Of a DNA stretch of 64,000 nt, positions 52,882 through 61,220 are shown piece after piece. The notes beneath the pieces are model-generated. The model saw only the letters and a program-made list of their open reading frames with translations, had not been told where the DNA came from and searched no databases. The stretch is from Azospirillaceae bacterium (GTDB lineage: Bacteria; Pseudomonadota; Alphaproteobacteria; Azospirillales; Azospirillaceae). The position numbers and the translations under genes are program-made. Within the stretch, counting starts at the first letter, position 1. Every line of letters starts with the position of its first letter. Location: the NCBI GenBank assembly GCA_028283825.1, contig JAPWJW010000001.1:992001-1056000 (forward strand), read 5' to 3'.

Positions 52882-54059
52882 GATGCCACCGTGCACCGAT
52901 AGAGTTTGCCCCGCTGCTGATGCAGGTTGATCACCGCCTCGTCCGATCCGCGAAAGACGCCGTTGCCGTAGCAGACGGCATCGCGGCACAGCAGCATGCC
53001 CACCATGTGGATGGGCCGGGCGAAGTCGGAATCCATGAAATCCAGCTGTTCCAGGTAGGGCTGGAACATCAGGTGCGGCCAGTCGCGCCGCACCCGCTGC
53101 GCCCAATCGGCGGCACTGCATAAGGAGCGCACCAGTGAGCCGATGCCCCGCCCGCCGCTGTTGGGCTTGGCGATCCAATCGCCATCGCGCAGCAACAGCC
53201 GCTCCGCCTCCACGGCCGAGCGGGCGCAAAGCGACGGGATAAGGTGCGGCCGCAATTGCGCGTAAAGTGCCGCCGGCATGGCGTCGCGCATGATGGCCTC
53301 ATCCGACAGCACCGCCAGCACGCGCTTGTCATGCACCAGGATCAGGGTGCGCACGTCGTTGAAGTAATCCGCGCGGGTGGCCAGGTGGGCCATGACCTCG
53401 GGCGCCATCAGCGGCAACTCATCCCGGTCCAGTTGCAGGATCAGATGGTCCAGCGGCCGTCCTTGGGCGTGCGGGGCGGCGTACAGGCCCCCGTCACGCA
53501 CCGTCAGGTCCCGGGGCCGCACGGCGACGAAGCCGACGCCGGTGCGCGTCAGGTGCTCTGCCAGGCAGTCGACCTCGCCGCTGGGTTCCTGGCCGTGCAC
53601 CAGGGCCACGGTGTCGCCGGGCCGGTAGGGCGCGCACAGATCGTCCCAGAAATCCGCCTGGCCCTGCGACCAGGCGCGGCTAACCATCCAGCCGTTCAGG
53701 GGATAGCGCGCGCCGATTTCGCAGATGCGTGCCGTGCCGTCCCGGTCCAGGATGAAATCCGGCCGGTACCAGCCCACGTGATAGGGCCGGGCCGCCGCCA
53801 TTCCCAGGATGCGTTCCAGGTCCGGCGACAGGGCGTAGATGGCCCGGATGCGGGCGTCGATGAAATACCGCTGCACCACCGCCCTCAGGGCCGTGTCGAT
53901 CAGGCCGGTCAGGGCGCGCATCTGGTCGCGGTAGGCGGCCGGGAGGACGACGGCGCGGTCGGAACAGACCTCGCCATGGCGCAGCCCCCCCACCATGGGA
54001 AGTGCCGCCCCCATGGCGCCGCTGGCTTCGACCAGGGTGGGGTGGCGGCCGTCAGTCAT
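52878..54059 (-). CDS. ATP-grasp-type ligase, first in the operon
   Basis: A 393-residue protein. WIAKPNSGGRGIGSLVRS (lysine plus glycine-rich loop) and the segment PHLMFQPYLEQLDFMDS identify the ATP-grasp fold in its C-terminal half. The N-terminal half contains RPDFILDRDGTARICEIGAR, which resembles the pre-ATP-grasp region of glutathionylspermidine-synthetase and PGM1-type peptide ligases. ATG at 54059 overlaps the preceding gene by eight bases. It would form an amide or peptide bond in the product of the cluster. Confidence 0.75.
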   Translation of the reverse strand: MTDGRHPTLVEASGAMGAALPMVGGLRHGEVCSDRAVVLPAAYRDQMRALTGLIDTALRAVVQRYFIDARIRAIYALSPDLERILGMAAARPYHVGWYRPDFILDRDGTARICEIGARYPLNGWMVSRAWSQGQADFWDDLCAPYRPGDTVALVHGQEPSGEVDCLAEHLTRTGVGFVAVRPRDLTVRDGGLYAAPHAQGRPLDHLILQLDRDELPLMAPEVMAHLATRADYFNDVRTLILVHDKRVLAVLSDEAIMRDAMPAALYAQLRPHLIPSLCARSAVEAERLLLRDGDWIAKPNSGGRGIGSLVRSLCSAADWAQRVRRDWPHLMFQPYLEQLDFMDSDFARPIHMVGMLLCRDAVCYGNGVFRGSDEAVINLHQQRGKLYRCTVAS

Positions 54060-54855
54060 GGCTGGGGAACAGCGTCCGCAGGACGGCGGCCTTCTTTTGC
54101 AGATACTGGCCGACGATGCCCGCCAGGTCATAGGCCGCCCAATCGACCTGGACTGCCCGCGCGTAATGCTCCAGGGCGTTCACCGCGTGGAAGAAGTGGT
54201 TCTTCTCCGTGCCGCCGCAGTGCACGGCGATCCAGCGCAGGGGGCGGGCGGTGTCGTCCTCGGTGTAATGGTAATGTTCGATCAGCCACTGCTTGAACAG
54301 GGGCAGGATGAACTCGACCTCGCCATGGGTGTAGATCTCATGCGCCAAGGTGGTCAGCAGGCCAAGCGCGATATCGGGTTCGCGCAGGGACATGTGGTCC
54401 TTCCATGTCTTGAAGTCCGCCGCGGTCCGGTCGATATAGCCGGTCCGCAGCCAGGCATCGTCACCGGTGATGGCGGTCGCCATGGTGAAATACATCTTGG
54501 AATGCAGGATCTTATGGGTCACCGCCAGGTCTTCGTCGATGATCCGGTGCAGGGAAACCAGGGTCCGCAGCAGGGCCTGTTCGTCCAGCACCGGTTCGCC
54601 GCGATGCAGCTTCAGGGTCAGCCGGTTGCTGATGCCCGCCACCGTCATGGCGCTGTTGTTGGTCTGGCCCCAGCTCGCGAAAAACCGGCGCAGGGTTTCC
54701 GCGTCCTGCACCCGCGAGGTCAGGCTGCGAAAGCCGTTTTCAATTACCGCGAATTCCGCCGGATGGTTCGCGAAGCCTTGCAGCAACGGCCCCCGAAACG
54801 GCCCGTCGGGCATTGATCGCAGCACGGGCAGGATGTTGCCGGCCAAGGTTTCCAT
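54052..54855 (-). CDS. Uncharacterised protein, possibly heme-oxygenase-like fold
   Basis: A 267-residue all-helical protein, first gene of the operon. I do not recognise a named family. Helices with Glu and His at spacings seen in heme-oxygenase-like diiron oxidases are visible: TLAHEIYTHGEVEF, and E-x2-H in GTEKNHFFHAVNALEHY. An N-oxygenase, desaturase or decarboxylase of that superfamily is therefore possible, but this is a pattern argument only. ATG at 54855 is preceded by GGGGGAATT. A long AT-rich region upstream carries the operon promoter. Confidence 0.55.
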   Translation of the reverse strand: METLAGNILPVLRSMPDGPFRGPLLQGFANHPAEFAVIENGFRSLTSRVQDAETLRRFFASWGQTNNSAMTVAGISNRLTLKLHRGEPVLDEQALLRTLVSLHRIIDEDLAVTHKILHSKMYFTMATAITGDDAWLRTGYIDRTAADFKTWKDHMSLREPDIALGLLTTLAHEIYTHGEVEFILPLFKQWLIEHYHYTEDDTARPLRWIAVHCGGTEKNHFFHAVNALEHYARAVQVDWAAYDLAGIVGQYLQKKAAVLRTLFPSHD

Positions 54856-55454
54856 ATGAAATTCCCCCGAAAAACAGGTGTTGTATTGCGCCGATGCGTG
54901 ATTGGCGTTCTTTTGTTTTTGATGAAAAGCTAATTTTTATTGGCCTGTCTCAGGTTCGATTTATGAAATCATAAAACATGACAACCACCCGTCTGCGTGC
55001 TCGAAAAATACATCAAGTACTCGAAGCATTATTTTAAAATTCTCCGGCATGTATTTTCAGATTCTTAGTTTATATTTCTGGCATCATATAAGATGGCGCA
55101 TTTTTATAAATGCCACCGATTGCGTACATTGCTGAAAGATCGGACCGTCCGGCCTGCCGAACGGCAGCCGGGGCCGTTGGCCATCCTGATCGCGATGCCG
55201 TCAGGATGGCGCCCAGACGCCCATGGGCGCAGGCTCGGGTGTGGGTTGAGGTTCTACGTCGCCAGCGTCAGAGATTGAGGGCCAGGCGGGGTGATCGGCT
55301 GCGGAAACAGCACGAGGGGGATCCGGTCGCCGGCACGACCCGCGACTGACGGCACCCTGGCCTTCACGCCGCTGACGTTGGGGATCGCCTGTGGCGCCCC
55401 AACGTCAGCTTTCGCGCACCGCCCACCTGGTGCTGGGCGCGCTTACCGAGGTGA
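54856..55454. promoter_or_regulatory. Promoter region of the six-gene operon; no gene seen
   Basis: The part next to the operon (54880-55110) is strikingly AT-rich for this genome and must hold its promoter. It contains a direct near-repeat GCTCGAAAAATACATC / TACTCGAAGC. The distal half is GC-rich without a convincing reading frame. A perfect 12-bp stem CTGACGTTGGGG (55372-55383 with 55397-55408) lies 46 bp behind the stop of the LigB-type gene and is probably its terminator. Confidence 0.45.
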
Positions 55455-56438
55455 TCACGCCGCTTTGGGCGCCCAGTACATGAAGCCCATGCCCTCGCCC
55501 GTGCCGGCCTCCGTACGATAGCAGGGCACGTAATCGACCAGGGTCATGGGTGCCCCGATCGATTTCATGGCCACCACCACCGGCGCGTACAGCTTGATCT
55601 CCGAATTGCCGGATTGGTAGGAACGGTCGTCCACCGCCTCCAGCGCCGCCAGGTCACCCCGGCCGAGATGGCCGATGATGTCGCGGTCGAACGCCTCATC
55701 ACAGACGAAGTGCGACAGCCCGCCGGACGCGATGACCGCCACCCGCAACTTGCTGTCCCAGCTTTCAATCGCCTGGGTCAGCGCGCGGCCGAAGGCGACG
55801 GCCCGCGCCATCGACGGCTGGGTCGGGGCGTAGAAGGTGTTCATCAGCACCGGCACGTGGGGCGGCGGGTTGTCCGCCATGACATGGCGATAGATGAAGC
55901 CGAAGGCGTGCGGCACGATGGGCTTGTTCTCCATCCACCGGTTGGCCGGCCAGGCGATCAACTCAGTCAGGTCGAAACCGGCCTGGCCGATGTCGCGCAG
56001 CAGATGATTGGCGAGGTCGGGCAGGGCGGCATGGGTGACGGCCTGGTCGGGTCCGTAGACCGGGCGCTGGGGCGGGCCGTTGTAAATCTCCTGCCCCGAA
56101 TAGATCGCGATGGACGGTGAGATCTCGGTGAAGATCTCCTTCTGGTCCTTGCCGATGATGACCGCCACGTCCACCCGCGCCGCCTCATAGGCGCGGGCCA
56201 TTTCGGCCAGGGCCGCCGTGCAGCGGGCGGAGCGGGCGTTCAGTTCCTGCGGCGTCAGCAGGGCCTCGAACCCCTCATCCTTGCGATGTTCCGCCAGCTC
56301 CGCGAAGGTCCAGGTCCGGTTGCGATAACTCAGCGCGTCCTTCCTGCGGTCGCGCAGGCCATCCTCGGGCCAGGTTTCACCCGGTTTGCCCAACATGCCG
56401 CTGTGGGGTATCGCCATGCCGAAAACGATCTGCGCCAT
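55455..56438 (-). CDS. Class III extradiol ring-cleavage dioxygenase (LigB type)
   Basis: A 327-residue member of the LigB superfamily (protocatechuate 4,5-dioxygenase beta, gallate and related dioxygenases). The candidate iron ligands are His in GMAIPHSGML, a second His in GFIYRHVMAD or HVPVLMN, and the catalytic His in SGGLSHFVCDEAFDRD; IIGKDQKEIFTE is a family segment. It opens a catecholic ring with Fe(II) and O2. ATG at 56438 follows GGAGATGG. It is monocistronic between the biosynthetic operon and uvrA2-like gene; no alpha subunit is seen beside it. Its presence makes aromatic catabolism in this region more likely. Confidence 0.85.
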   Translation of the reverse strand: MAQIVFGMAIPHSGMLGKPGETWPEDGLRDRRKDALSYRNRTWTFAELAEHRKDEGFEALLTPQELNARSARCTAALAEMARAYEAARVDVAVIIGKDQKEIFTEISPSIAIYSGQEIYNGPPQRPVYGPDQAVTHAALPDLANHLLRDIGQAGFDLTELIAWPANRWMENKPIVPHAFGFIYRHVMADNPPPHVPVLMNTFYAPTQPSMARAVAFGRALTQAIESWDSKLRVAVIASGGLSHFVCDEAFDRDIIGHLGRGDLAALEAVDDRSYQSGNSEIKLYAPVVVAMKSIGAPMTLVDYVPCYRTEAGTGEGMGFMYWAPKAA

Positions 56439-56601
56439 AGGACCATCTCCATCCCTGATTTTTCGTGAGCCGGGGACGGTTTCGGGCATTCGGATCGATC
56501 CCGTGCCGTCCCAGGGGTGGGGTAAGACTTCCCATCCCTAGGCGGCCCGTCGCTTGACCTGGGTCAAGCCAGCGCCAGACCTGATAGGCCCGGGCGCGGA
56601 A

Positions 56602-56721
56602 TCAATATCCCTGGAGGCCGGCGACTGCCGGCCCCGGAGTGAGCACCGCAGGGCGGAACGAGGAAGCCAAGCCAGCGGATGCTGGCGCCCGGCGCTTGAG
56701 GGGGCCTTTGATCGGTCAAGA
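56602..56721 (+). repeat. Dispersed intergenic palindromic element, copy 7 (with extra hairpin)
   Basis: The element ends with GATGCTGGCGCCCGGCGCTTGAGGGGGCC and a hairpin CCTTTGATC...GATCAAAGG, the same hairpin seen in copy 5. It reaches the stop codon of the UvrA-like gene and may terminate it. The centre shares GGAACGAGGAAGCCAAGCC with copy 6. Confidence 0.75.
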
Positions 56722-59280
56722 TCAAAGGCCGCGCGTATAAGGGCGCAGGTGGGGGGCCGTCCGGCTGTCGGGGGATGCCGCCACCGCCGCCGGCGTGCCG
56801 GCGGCCACCACCCGGCCGCCCTCGTCGCCGGCACCGGGGCCGATGTCGATCACCCAGTCGCTGGCGGCCGCCACGCCCATGTCGTGGTCCACCACGATGA
56901 CGGTGTTGCCGGCCGCCACCAGGGCGTCCAGCTGGACCACCAGCCGGTCCACATCCGTGGGATGCAGGCCGGTGGTGGGCTCATCCAGCACGTAGAGGGC
57001 ACCGCCCTTCTGCGCCCGCTGCAGCTCGGTCGCCAGCTTGATGCGTTGCGCCTCCCCGCCGGAAAACTCCGTCGCCGGCTGGCCCAGGCGCAGATAGTCC
57101 AGGCCGACCTGGCGCAGAACCTCCAGCGACCGGCGCACGGTGGGCACGTCCTGGAAGAAGTCGAAAGCCCCCGCCACCGTCAGGCCCAGCACGTCGGCGA
57201 TATTCTTGCCCTGATAGGTGATCTCCAGCGTCTCGTCATTGTAGCGGGTGCCGTGGCAGAGGGGGCAGGGGGCATAGACGCTGGGCAGGAACAGCAGTTC
57301 CACCGTCACCGCCCCCTCGCCCTCGCACCGGGGACAGCGGCCCTTGGCCACGTTGAAGGAAAAGCGGCCGGCGTCGTACCGGCGCCGCCTGGCTTCCGGG
57401 GTGGCGGCGAACAGTGCGCGCACATGGTCCAGCAGGCCGGTGTAGGTGGCGAGGTTGGAGCGTGGCGTGCGGCCGATGGGCTTCTGGTCCACCTGGATCA
57501 GGCGCCTGATGCCGCCGAGGCCCCCGTCAAGCCGGCCTTCGGTCGCGGCCGCCGGCTCCTGTTCCAGCATCGCCTCTGCATCGGCCGGCTCATCCTCCAC
57601 CGCCACGGGCGCGCCCAGGGCCTGGCCCACCAGTTCCACCAGCGCCTGGCTGACCAGGCTGGACTTGCCGGAACCGGAGATGCCGGTGACGGTGGTCATG
57701 ACGCCCAGGGGAAAGGCGCAATCGAGGTCGGCCAGGTTGTTGCGGGTGACGCCCGCCAGCCGTAGCCAGCCCTTGGGCGCCCGGCGGGATCCCTGATGGG
57801 CCTGCCCATCCGCGAACAGATGGCGGGCGGTCTGCGACGCTGCCACCTGGCGCAGCCCCTGCGGCGGCCCGCTGTAGAGGATCTGGCCGCCGCCCTCGCC
57901 GGCGGCGGGGCCGACATCGACGATCCAGTCGGCATGGCGCACCACGTCCAAATCGTGTTCCACCACGAACAGGGAATTGCCCACCGCCTTCAGCCCGTCC
58001 AGCGCCCGCAGCAGCGCCTGGGTGTCGGCCGGGTGCAAACCCGCCGACGGCTCATCCATCACATAGACCACGCCGAACAGGTTGGAGACCACCTGCGTGG
58101 CCAGGCGCAGGCGCTGCAATTCCCCGGGCGACAGGGTGGGAGTGCTGCGCTCCAGCGTCAGGTAGCCCAGGCCCAGATCCAGCAGCACGGCCAGGCGCCG
58201 GCGCAAATCGGCGGCGATGCGCGTGATGACGATGGCCGTTTCCGGCCGCGCCCGGCGCAACCGGTCTAGCCTGTCCGATCCCTCCTCCGCATAAGGTGCG
58301 AAAAGGGCGGATATGCGCTTCAGGGGCAGGCGACCCATGTCGGCGATGTCCAGCCCCTCGAACGTCACCGACAGCGATTCCGGCCGCAACCGTTTGCCGT
58401 GACAGGTGGGGCAGGGGCTGCTGACCATGAAGCCGGCGGCGCGCTTCTTCATCATGGCGCTTTGCGTGGTGGCGAAGCTGTGGGTCACGTGCCGCCGCGC
58501 GCTGGAGAAGGTGCCCATGTAGTTGGGCTCCAGCCCCCGCCGAACGGCCTCCTTTACCTGGGCGGCGGTGAAGCCGGGGTAGACCGGCACCTCCGGCTGT
58601 TCGTCGGTGAACAGGATCCAGTCACGGGTCTTTTTCGGCAGGTCGCGCCAGGGGGTGTCGACGTCGATGCCGAGCGTGATCAGGATGTCGCGCAGGTTCT
58701 GCCCGCCCCAGGCGGTGGGCCAGGCCGCCACCGCCCGCTCGCGGATGGTCAGCGACGGGTCGGGCACCATGGACGCCTCGGTCACCGCATGCACCCGGCC
58801 CAAGCCGTGGCAGGTGGGGCAGGCCCCCTCCGGCGTGTTGGTGGAGAAGGCCTCCGCCTCCAGGTGCGGCTGGTCCGGCGGATAATCGCCGGCGCGGGAA
58901 TACAGCATGCGCAGCAGGTTGGACAGGGTGGTGACACTGCCGACGGAGGACCGCGCCGTGGGCGACCCGCGCTGCTGTTGCAGGGCCACCGCCGGTGGCA
59001 GGCCCTCGATCATGTCCACGTCCGGCACGCTCATCTGGTGGAACAGCCGGCGGGCGTAGGGCGAGACGGATTCCAGATAGCGGCGCTGCGCCTCCGCATA
59101 CAGCGTGCTGAACGCCAGCGAGGATTTGCCGGAGCCGGAAACGCCGGTGAACACCACCAGCGCGTCGCGTGGGATGTCCACGTCGACGTTCTTCAAATTG
59201 TGCTCCCGGGCACCCCGGACGCGGACGAAGCCGGTGGTGCCGCTTGCCGCCACGTCTTTGGAATCAAGGTGCTTATCCAT
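56722..59280 (-). CDS. UvrA2-like ABC ATPase (excinuclease subunit A family)
   Basis: An 852-residue UvrA-family protein with two ABC modules: Walker [17 protein letters not shown] near the N-terminus and [14 protein letters not shown] in the middle, signature motifs [14 protein letters not shown] and [15 protein letters not shown], and Walker [14 protein letters not shown] and [13 protein letters not shown]. Zinc-finger cysteines occur in [22 protein letters not shown] and CPLCHGTR. It is about 100 residues shorter than UvrA and fits class II (UvrA2, DrrC-like), which lacks the UvrB-binding part. Roles in resistance to DNA-binding drugs are known for the class. ATG at 59280 follows GAGGAG. 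It is divergent from the FecI gene. Confidence 0.9.
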   Translation of the reverse strand: MDKHLDSKDVAASGTTGFVRVRGAREHNLKNVDVDIPRDALVVFTGVSGSGKSSLAFSTLYAEAQRRYLESVSPYARRLFHQMSVPDVDMIEGLPPAVALQQQRGSPTARSSVGSVTTLSNLLRMLYSRAGDYPPDQPHLEAEAFSTNTPEGACPTCHGLGRVHAVTEASMVPDPSLTIRERAVAAWPTAWGGQNLRDILITLGIDVDTPWRDLPKKTRDWILFTDEQPEVPVYPGFTAAQVKEAVRRGLEPNYMGTFSSARRHVTHSFATTQSAMMKKRAAGFMVSSPCPTCHGKRLRPESLSVTFEGLDIADMGRLPLKRISALFAPYAEEGSDRLDRLRRARPETAIVITRIAADLRRRLAVLLDLGLGYLTLERSTPTLSPGELQRLRLATQVVSNLFGVVYVMDEPSAGLHPADTQALLRALDGLKAVGNSLFVVEHDLDVVRHADWIVDVGPAAGEGGGQILYSGPPQGLRQVAASQTARHLFADGQAHQGSRRAPKGWLRLAGVTRNNLADLDCAFPLGVMTTVTGISGSGKSSLVSQALVELVGQALGAPVAVEDEPADAEAMLEQEPAAATEGRLDGGLGGIRRLIQVDQKPIGRTPRSNLATYTGLLDHVRALFAATPEARRRRYDAGRFSFNVAKGRCPRCEGEGAVTVELLFLPSVYAPCPLCHGTRYNDETLEITYQGKNIADVLGLTVAGAFDFFQDVPTVRRSLEVLRQVGLDYLRLGQPATEFSGGEAQRIKLATELQRAQKGGALYVLDEPTTGLHPTDVDRLVVQLDALVAAGNTVIVVDHDMGVAAASDWVIDIGPGAGDEGGRVVAAGTPAAVAASPDSRTAPHLRPYTRGL

Positions 59281-59418
59281 CGCTGTCTCCTCGGCCATGG
59301 GCCCCAAGGTGCCACAGGTCATGGCTGTCCGGGATGCAACAATGGTCGGGGGGCTGAATGCGCGGCACCGCGGGTAATTGATAACGGATCGCAAATGTGG
59401 CATGTCGGCCCCGTCGGA

Positions 59419-59976
59419 ATGCATTCATCGGGGCGGATTGGTGCTGTGGCGTTGACAGGCGACCAAGGCAGGCTTGACCTCTACCTAGCCCACCGGGCGG
59501 CGTTGATTGATTACGCCACGCCCATCCTGGGGGAACGGTCGCGGGCGGAGGATGTGGTGCAGGAGGCCTTCCTGCGCTTTGTGCCCCGGGGTGCCGCCGC
59601 CAATGAAAACGGGGGCGGCAAGGGTGTCGCCCAGCCGCTGTCCTACCTGTACCGCATCGTCCGCAACCTGGCCTTCGATGTCGTGCGCCGCCGGCGCAAC
59701 GAGGCTCGGCTGAATGAGGAGGCCGAGTGGTGGATGCTGCCGGCCGAGGCCCGCCCGCCGGAGCGGGAACTGATCCACCAGCAGAACCTGGAACGGGTGG
59801 AGGCGGTGCTGGCGGCCCTGCCGATGCAGGCGCGGCTGGCGGTGGAGATGAACCGCTTCGGCGGCTATACCCTGCATGAGATCAGCGCGCGCATCGGTGT
59901 TTCCCCGCCCACCGTCCACCGCATGGTGCGCGACGGTTTGCTGAAGATCGCCATGGCGATGGCGACCGACGCGTGA
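59419..59976 (+). CDS. fecI: FecI-like ECF sigma factor
   Basis: A 185-residue ECF sigma factor. Region 2 shows RSRAEDVVQEAFLRF and SYLYRIVRNLAFDVVRRRR; region 4 shows LPMQARLAVEMNRFGGYTLHEISARIGVSPPTVHRMV. This, the FecR-like gene 130 bp downstream and the STN-containing receptor place it in cell-surface iron signalling. The start is uncertain: ATG 59419 is used, ATG 59395 is possible. It would direct transcription of the receptor gene when FecR is triggered. Confidence 0.88.
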   Translation: MHSSGRIGAVALTGDQGRLDLYLAHRAALIDYATPILGERSRAEDVVQEAFLRFVPRGAAANENGGGKGVAQPLSYLYRIVRNLAFDVVRRRRNEARLNEEAEWWMLPAEARPPERELIHQQNLERVEAVLAALPMQARLAVEMNRFGGYTLHEISARIGVSPPTVHRMVRDGLLKIAMAMATDA

Positions 59977-60105
59977 TGGGTGTATCCCGTGGAAAATTTC
60001 CCCCCGCCGTTCGTTTATGACCATGCGGGGAGACGGGGGTGCTGTTCCGCATGATCGCGCCCCCTCAAACCCTTACGGGCGCTGTGACCGGGCCCAAACG
60101 AAGCG

Positions 60106-61086
60106 ATGGCGATGACCGCAGGCGACAAACCCGACCGGGCGTTGGAGGAGGCGATGGACTGGCTGCTCGAGGTGCAGTCGGCCCCCGCCGATCCGGCCGT
60201 GCGCGCCCGCTTCGACGCCTGGCTTGCCCGTGATCCGTCGCATGCCGGCGCCTGGGACCGTGCGCGGCATGCCTGGACCATCGTCGGCGACGTGCCGCCC
60301 GCCCATGCCGATGTGGCGCGCGCGCATACCGGGCGTTCCCGGTGGCCTGTGGTCAATCGTTATTGGGGCGGCATCGCGGCAGCGGCCGTGGCGGCTTGCC
60401 TGGTGCTGGCCATCGCCGCCTCCCCCTCCGGCCTGGTGGCGCTTCGGGCTGATTACGCCACCGGCACGGCGGAGACGCGGGTGGTGGCGCTGGACGATGG
60501 CACCAAGATTCATCTGGGCCCGCACAGTGCCATCGATGCGCATGTCGGTGCCGACAGCCGCACGGTGGCGCTGCTGGCCGGCGAAGCCTGGTTCGAGGTG
60601 GTGCACGATGCCGCGCGACCCTTCACCGTCAGGGCCGGCGGGGTCGATATCCAGGACATCGGCACCGCGTTCGAGGTGCGCATGACCGGGGCGGATACCC
60701 GCGTGGCGGTGGCCCAGGGGGTGGTGCAGGTGCGGGCCCAAGGCCAGGGCGGCGCCGTTGATGCCCGCCTGATGGCCGGCGACAGCCTGGCCGTGGATGG
60801 ATCCACTGGGCGAGCCGAGGCGGGCCGGGTGCCGGTGGACGACGTGGCCTTGTGGCGGGATGGATGGCTTGCCACCAACAACATGACGGTGGCCGAGGTG
60901 GTGGAGCGGCTGCGCGCCTACCAGCCCGGCTGGATCATGATCACCGATGACGCGCTGGCCCGCCGCCGGGTGACGGGCCTGCTGGACCTGCGCAAGCCTG
61001 AGGCGGCCATGCAGGCGCTGGTGGAGGCCGGCGGCGGCCGGGTGCGCCGGGTGACGCCGCTGCTCTACGTCCTGTCCGTTTCCTGA
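60106..61086 (+). CDS. fecR: FecR-like membrane anti-sigma regulator
   Basis: A 326-residue FecR protein. The N-terminal cytoplasmic part (ALEEAMDWLLEVQSAPADPA, DAWLARDPSHAGAWDRAR) is the DUF4880 anti-sigma segment, one TM helix (AAAAVAACLVLAIAASPSG) follows, and the periplasmic FecR domain holds TRVVALDDGTKIHLGPHS and a C-terminal secretin/STN-like region (NNMTVAEVVERLRAYQPG). It passes the signal from the receptor to FecI. ATG 60106 or 60112. Confidence 0.92.
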   Translation: MAMTAGDKPDRALEEAMDWLLEVQSAPADPAVRARFDAWLARDPSHAGAWDRARHAWTIVGDVPPAHADVARAHTGRSRWPVVNRYWGGIAAAAVAACLVLAIAASPSGLVALRADYATGTAETRVVALDDGTKIHLGPHSAIDAHVGADSRTVALLAGEAWFEVVHDAARPFTVRAGGVDIQDIGTAFEVRMTGADTRVAVAQGVVQVRAQGQGGAVDARLMAGDSLAVDGSTGRAEAGRVPVDDVALWRDGWLATNNMTVAEVVERLRAYQPGWIMITDDALARRRVTGLLDLRKPEAAMQALVEAGGGRVRRVTPLLYVLSVS

Positions 61087-61220
61087 AAAAGAAATTTTCC
61101 GAACTTTCTCAGGTAGTTGGCGGGAATCCCAAGAATCTTTCGCCAGCGTCGTGAAAAGTTTTTTCGACCTCCACGTCTCTCATCTTGAAAACGCGACTTG
61201 CTCGCAATTCGCGAAAAAAG

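Noticed and set aside
59340-59418. Possible Fur box upstream of fecI (around GGTAATTGATAACGGATCGC)
   Set aside because: Similarity to the 19-bp Fur consensus is too weak to call without a matrix search, although Fur control would be expected.
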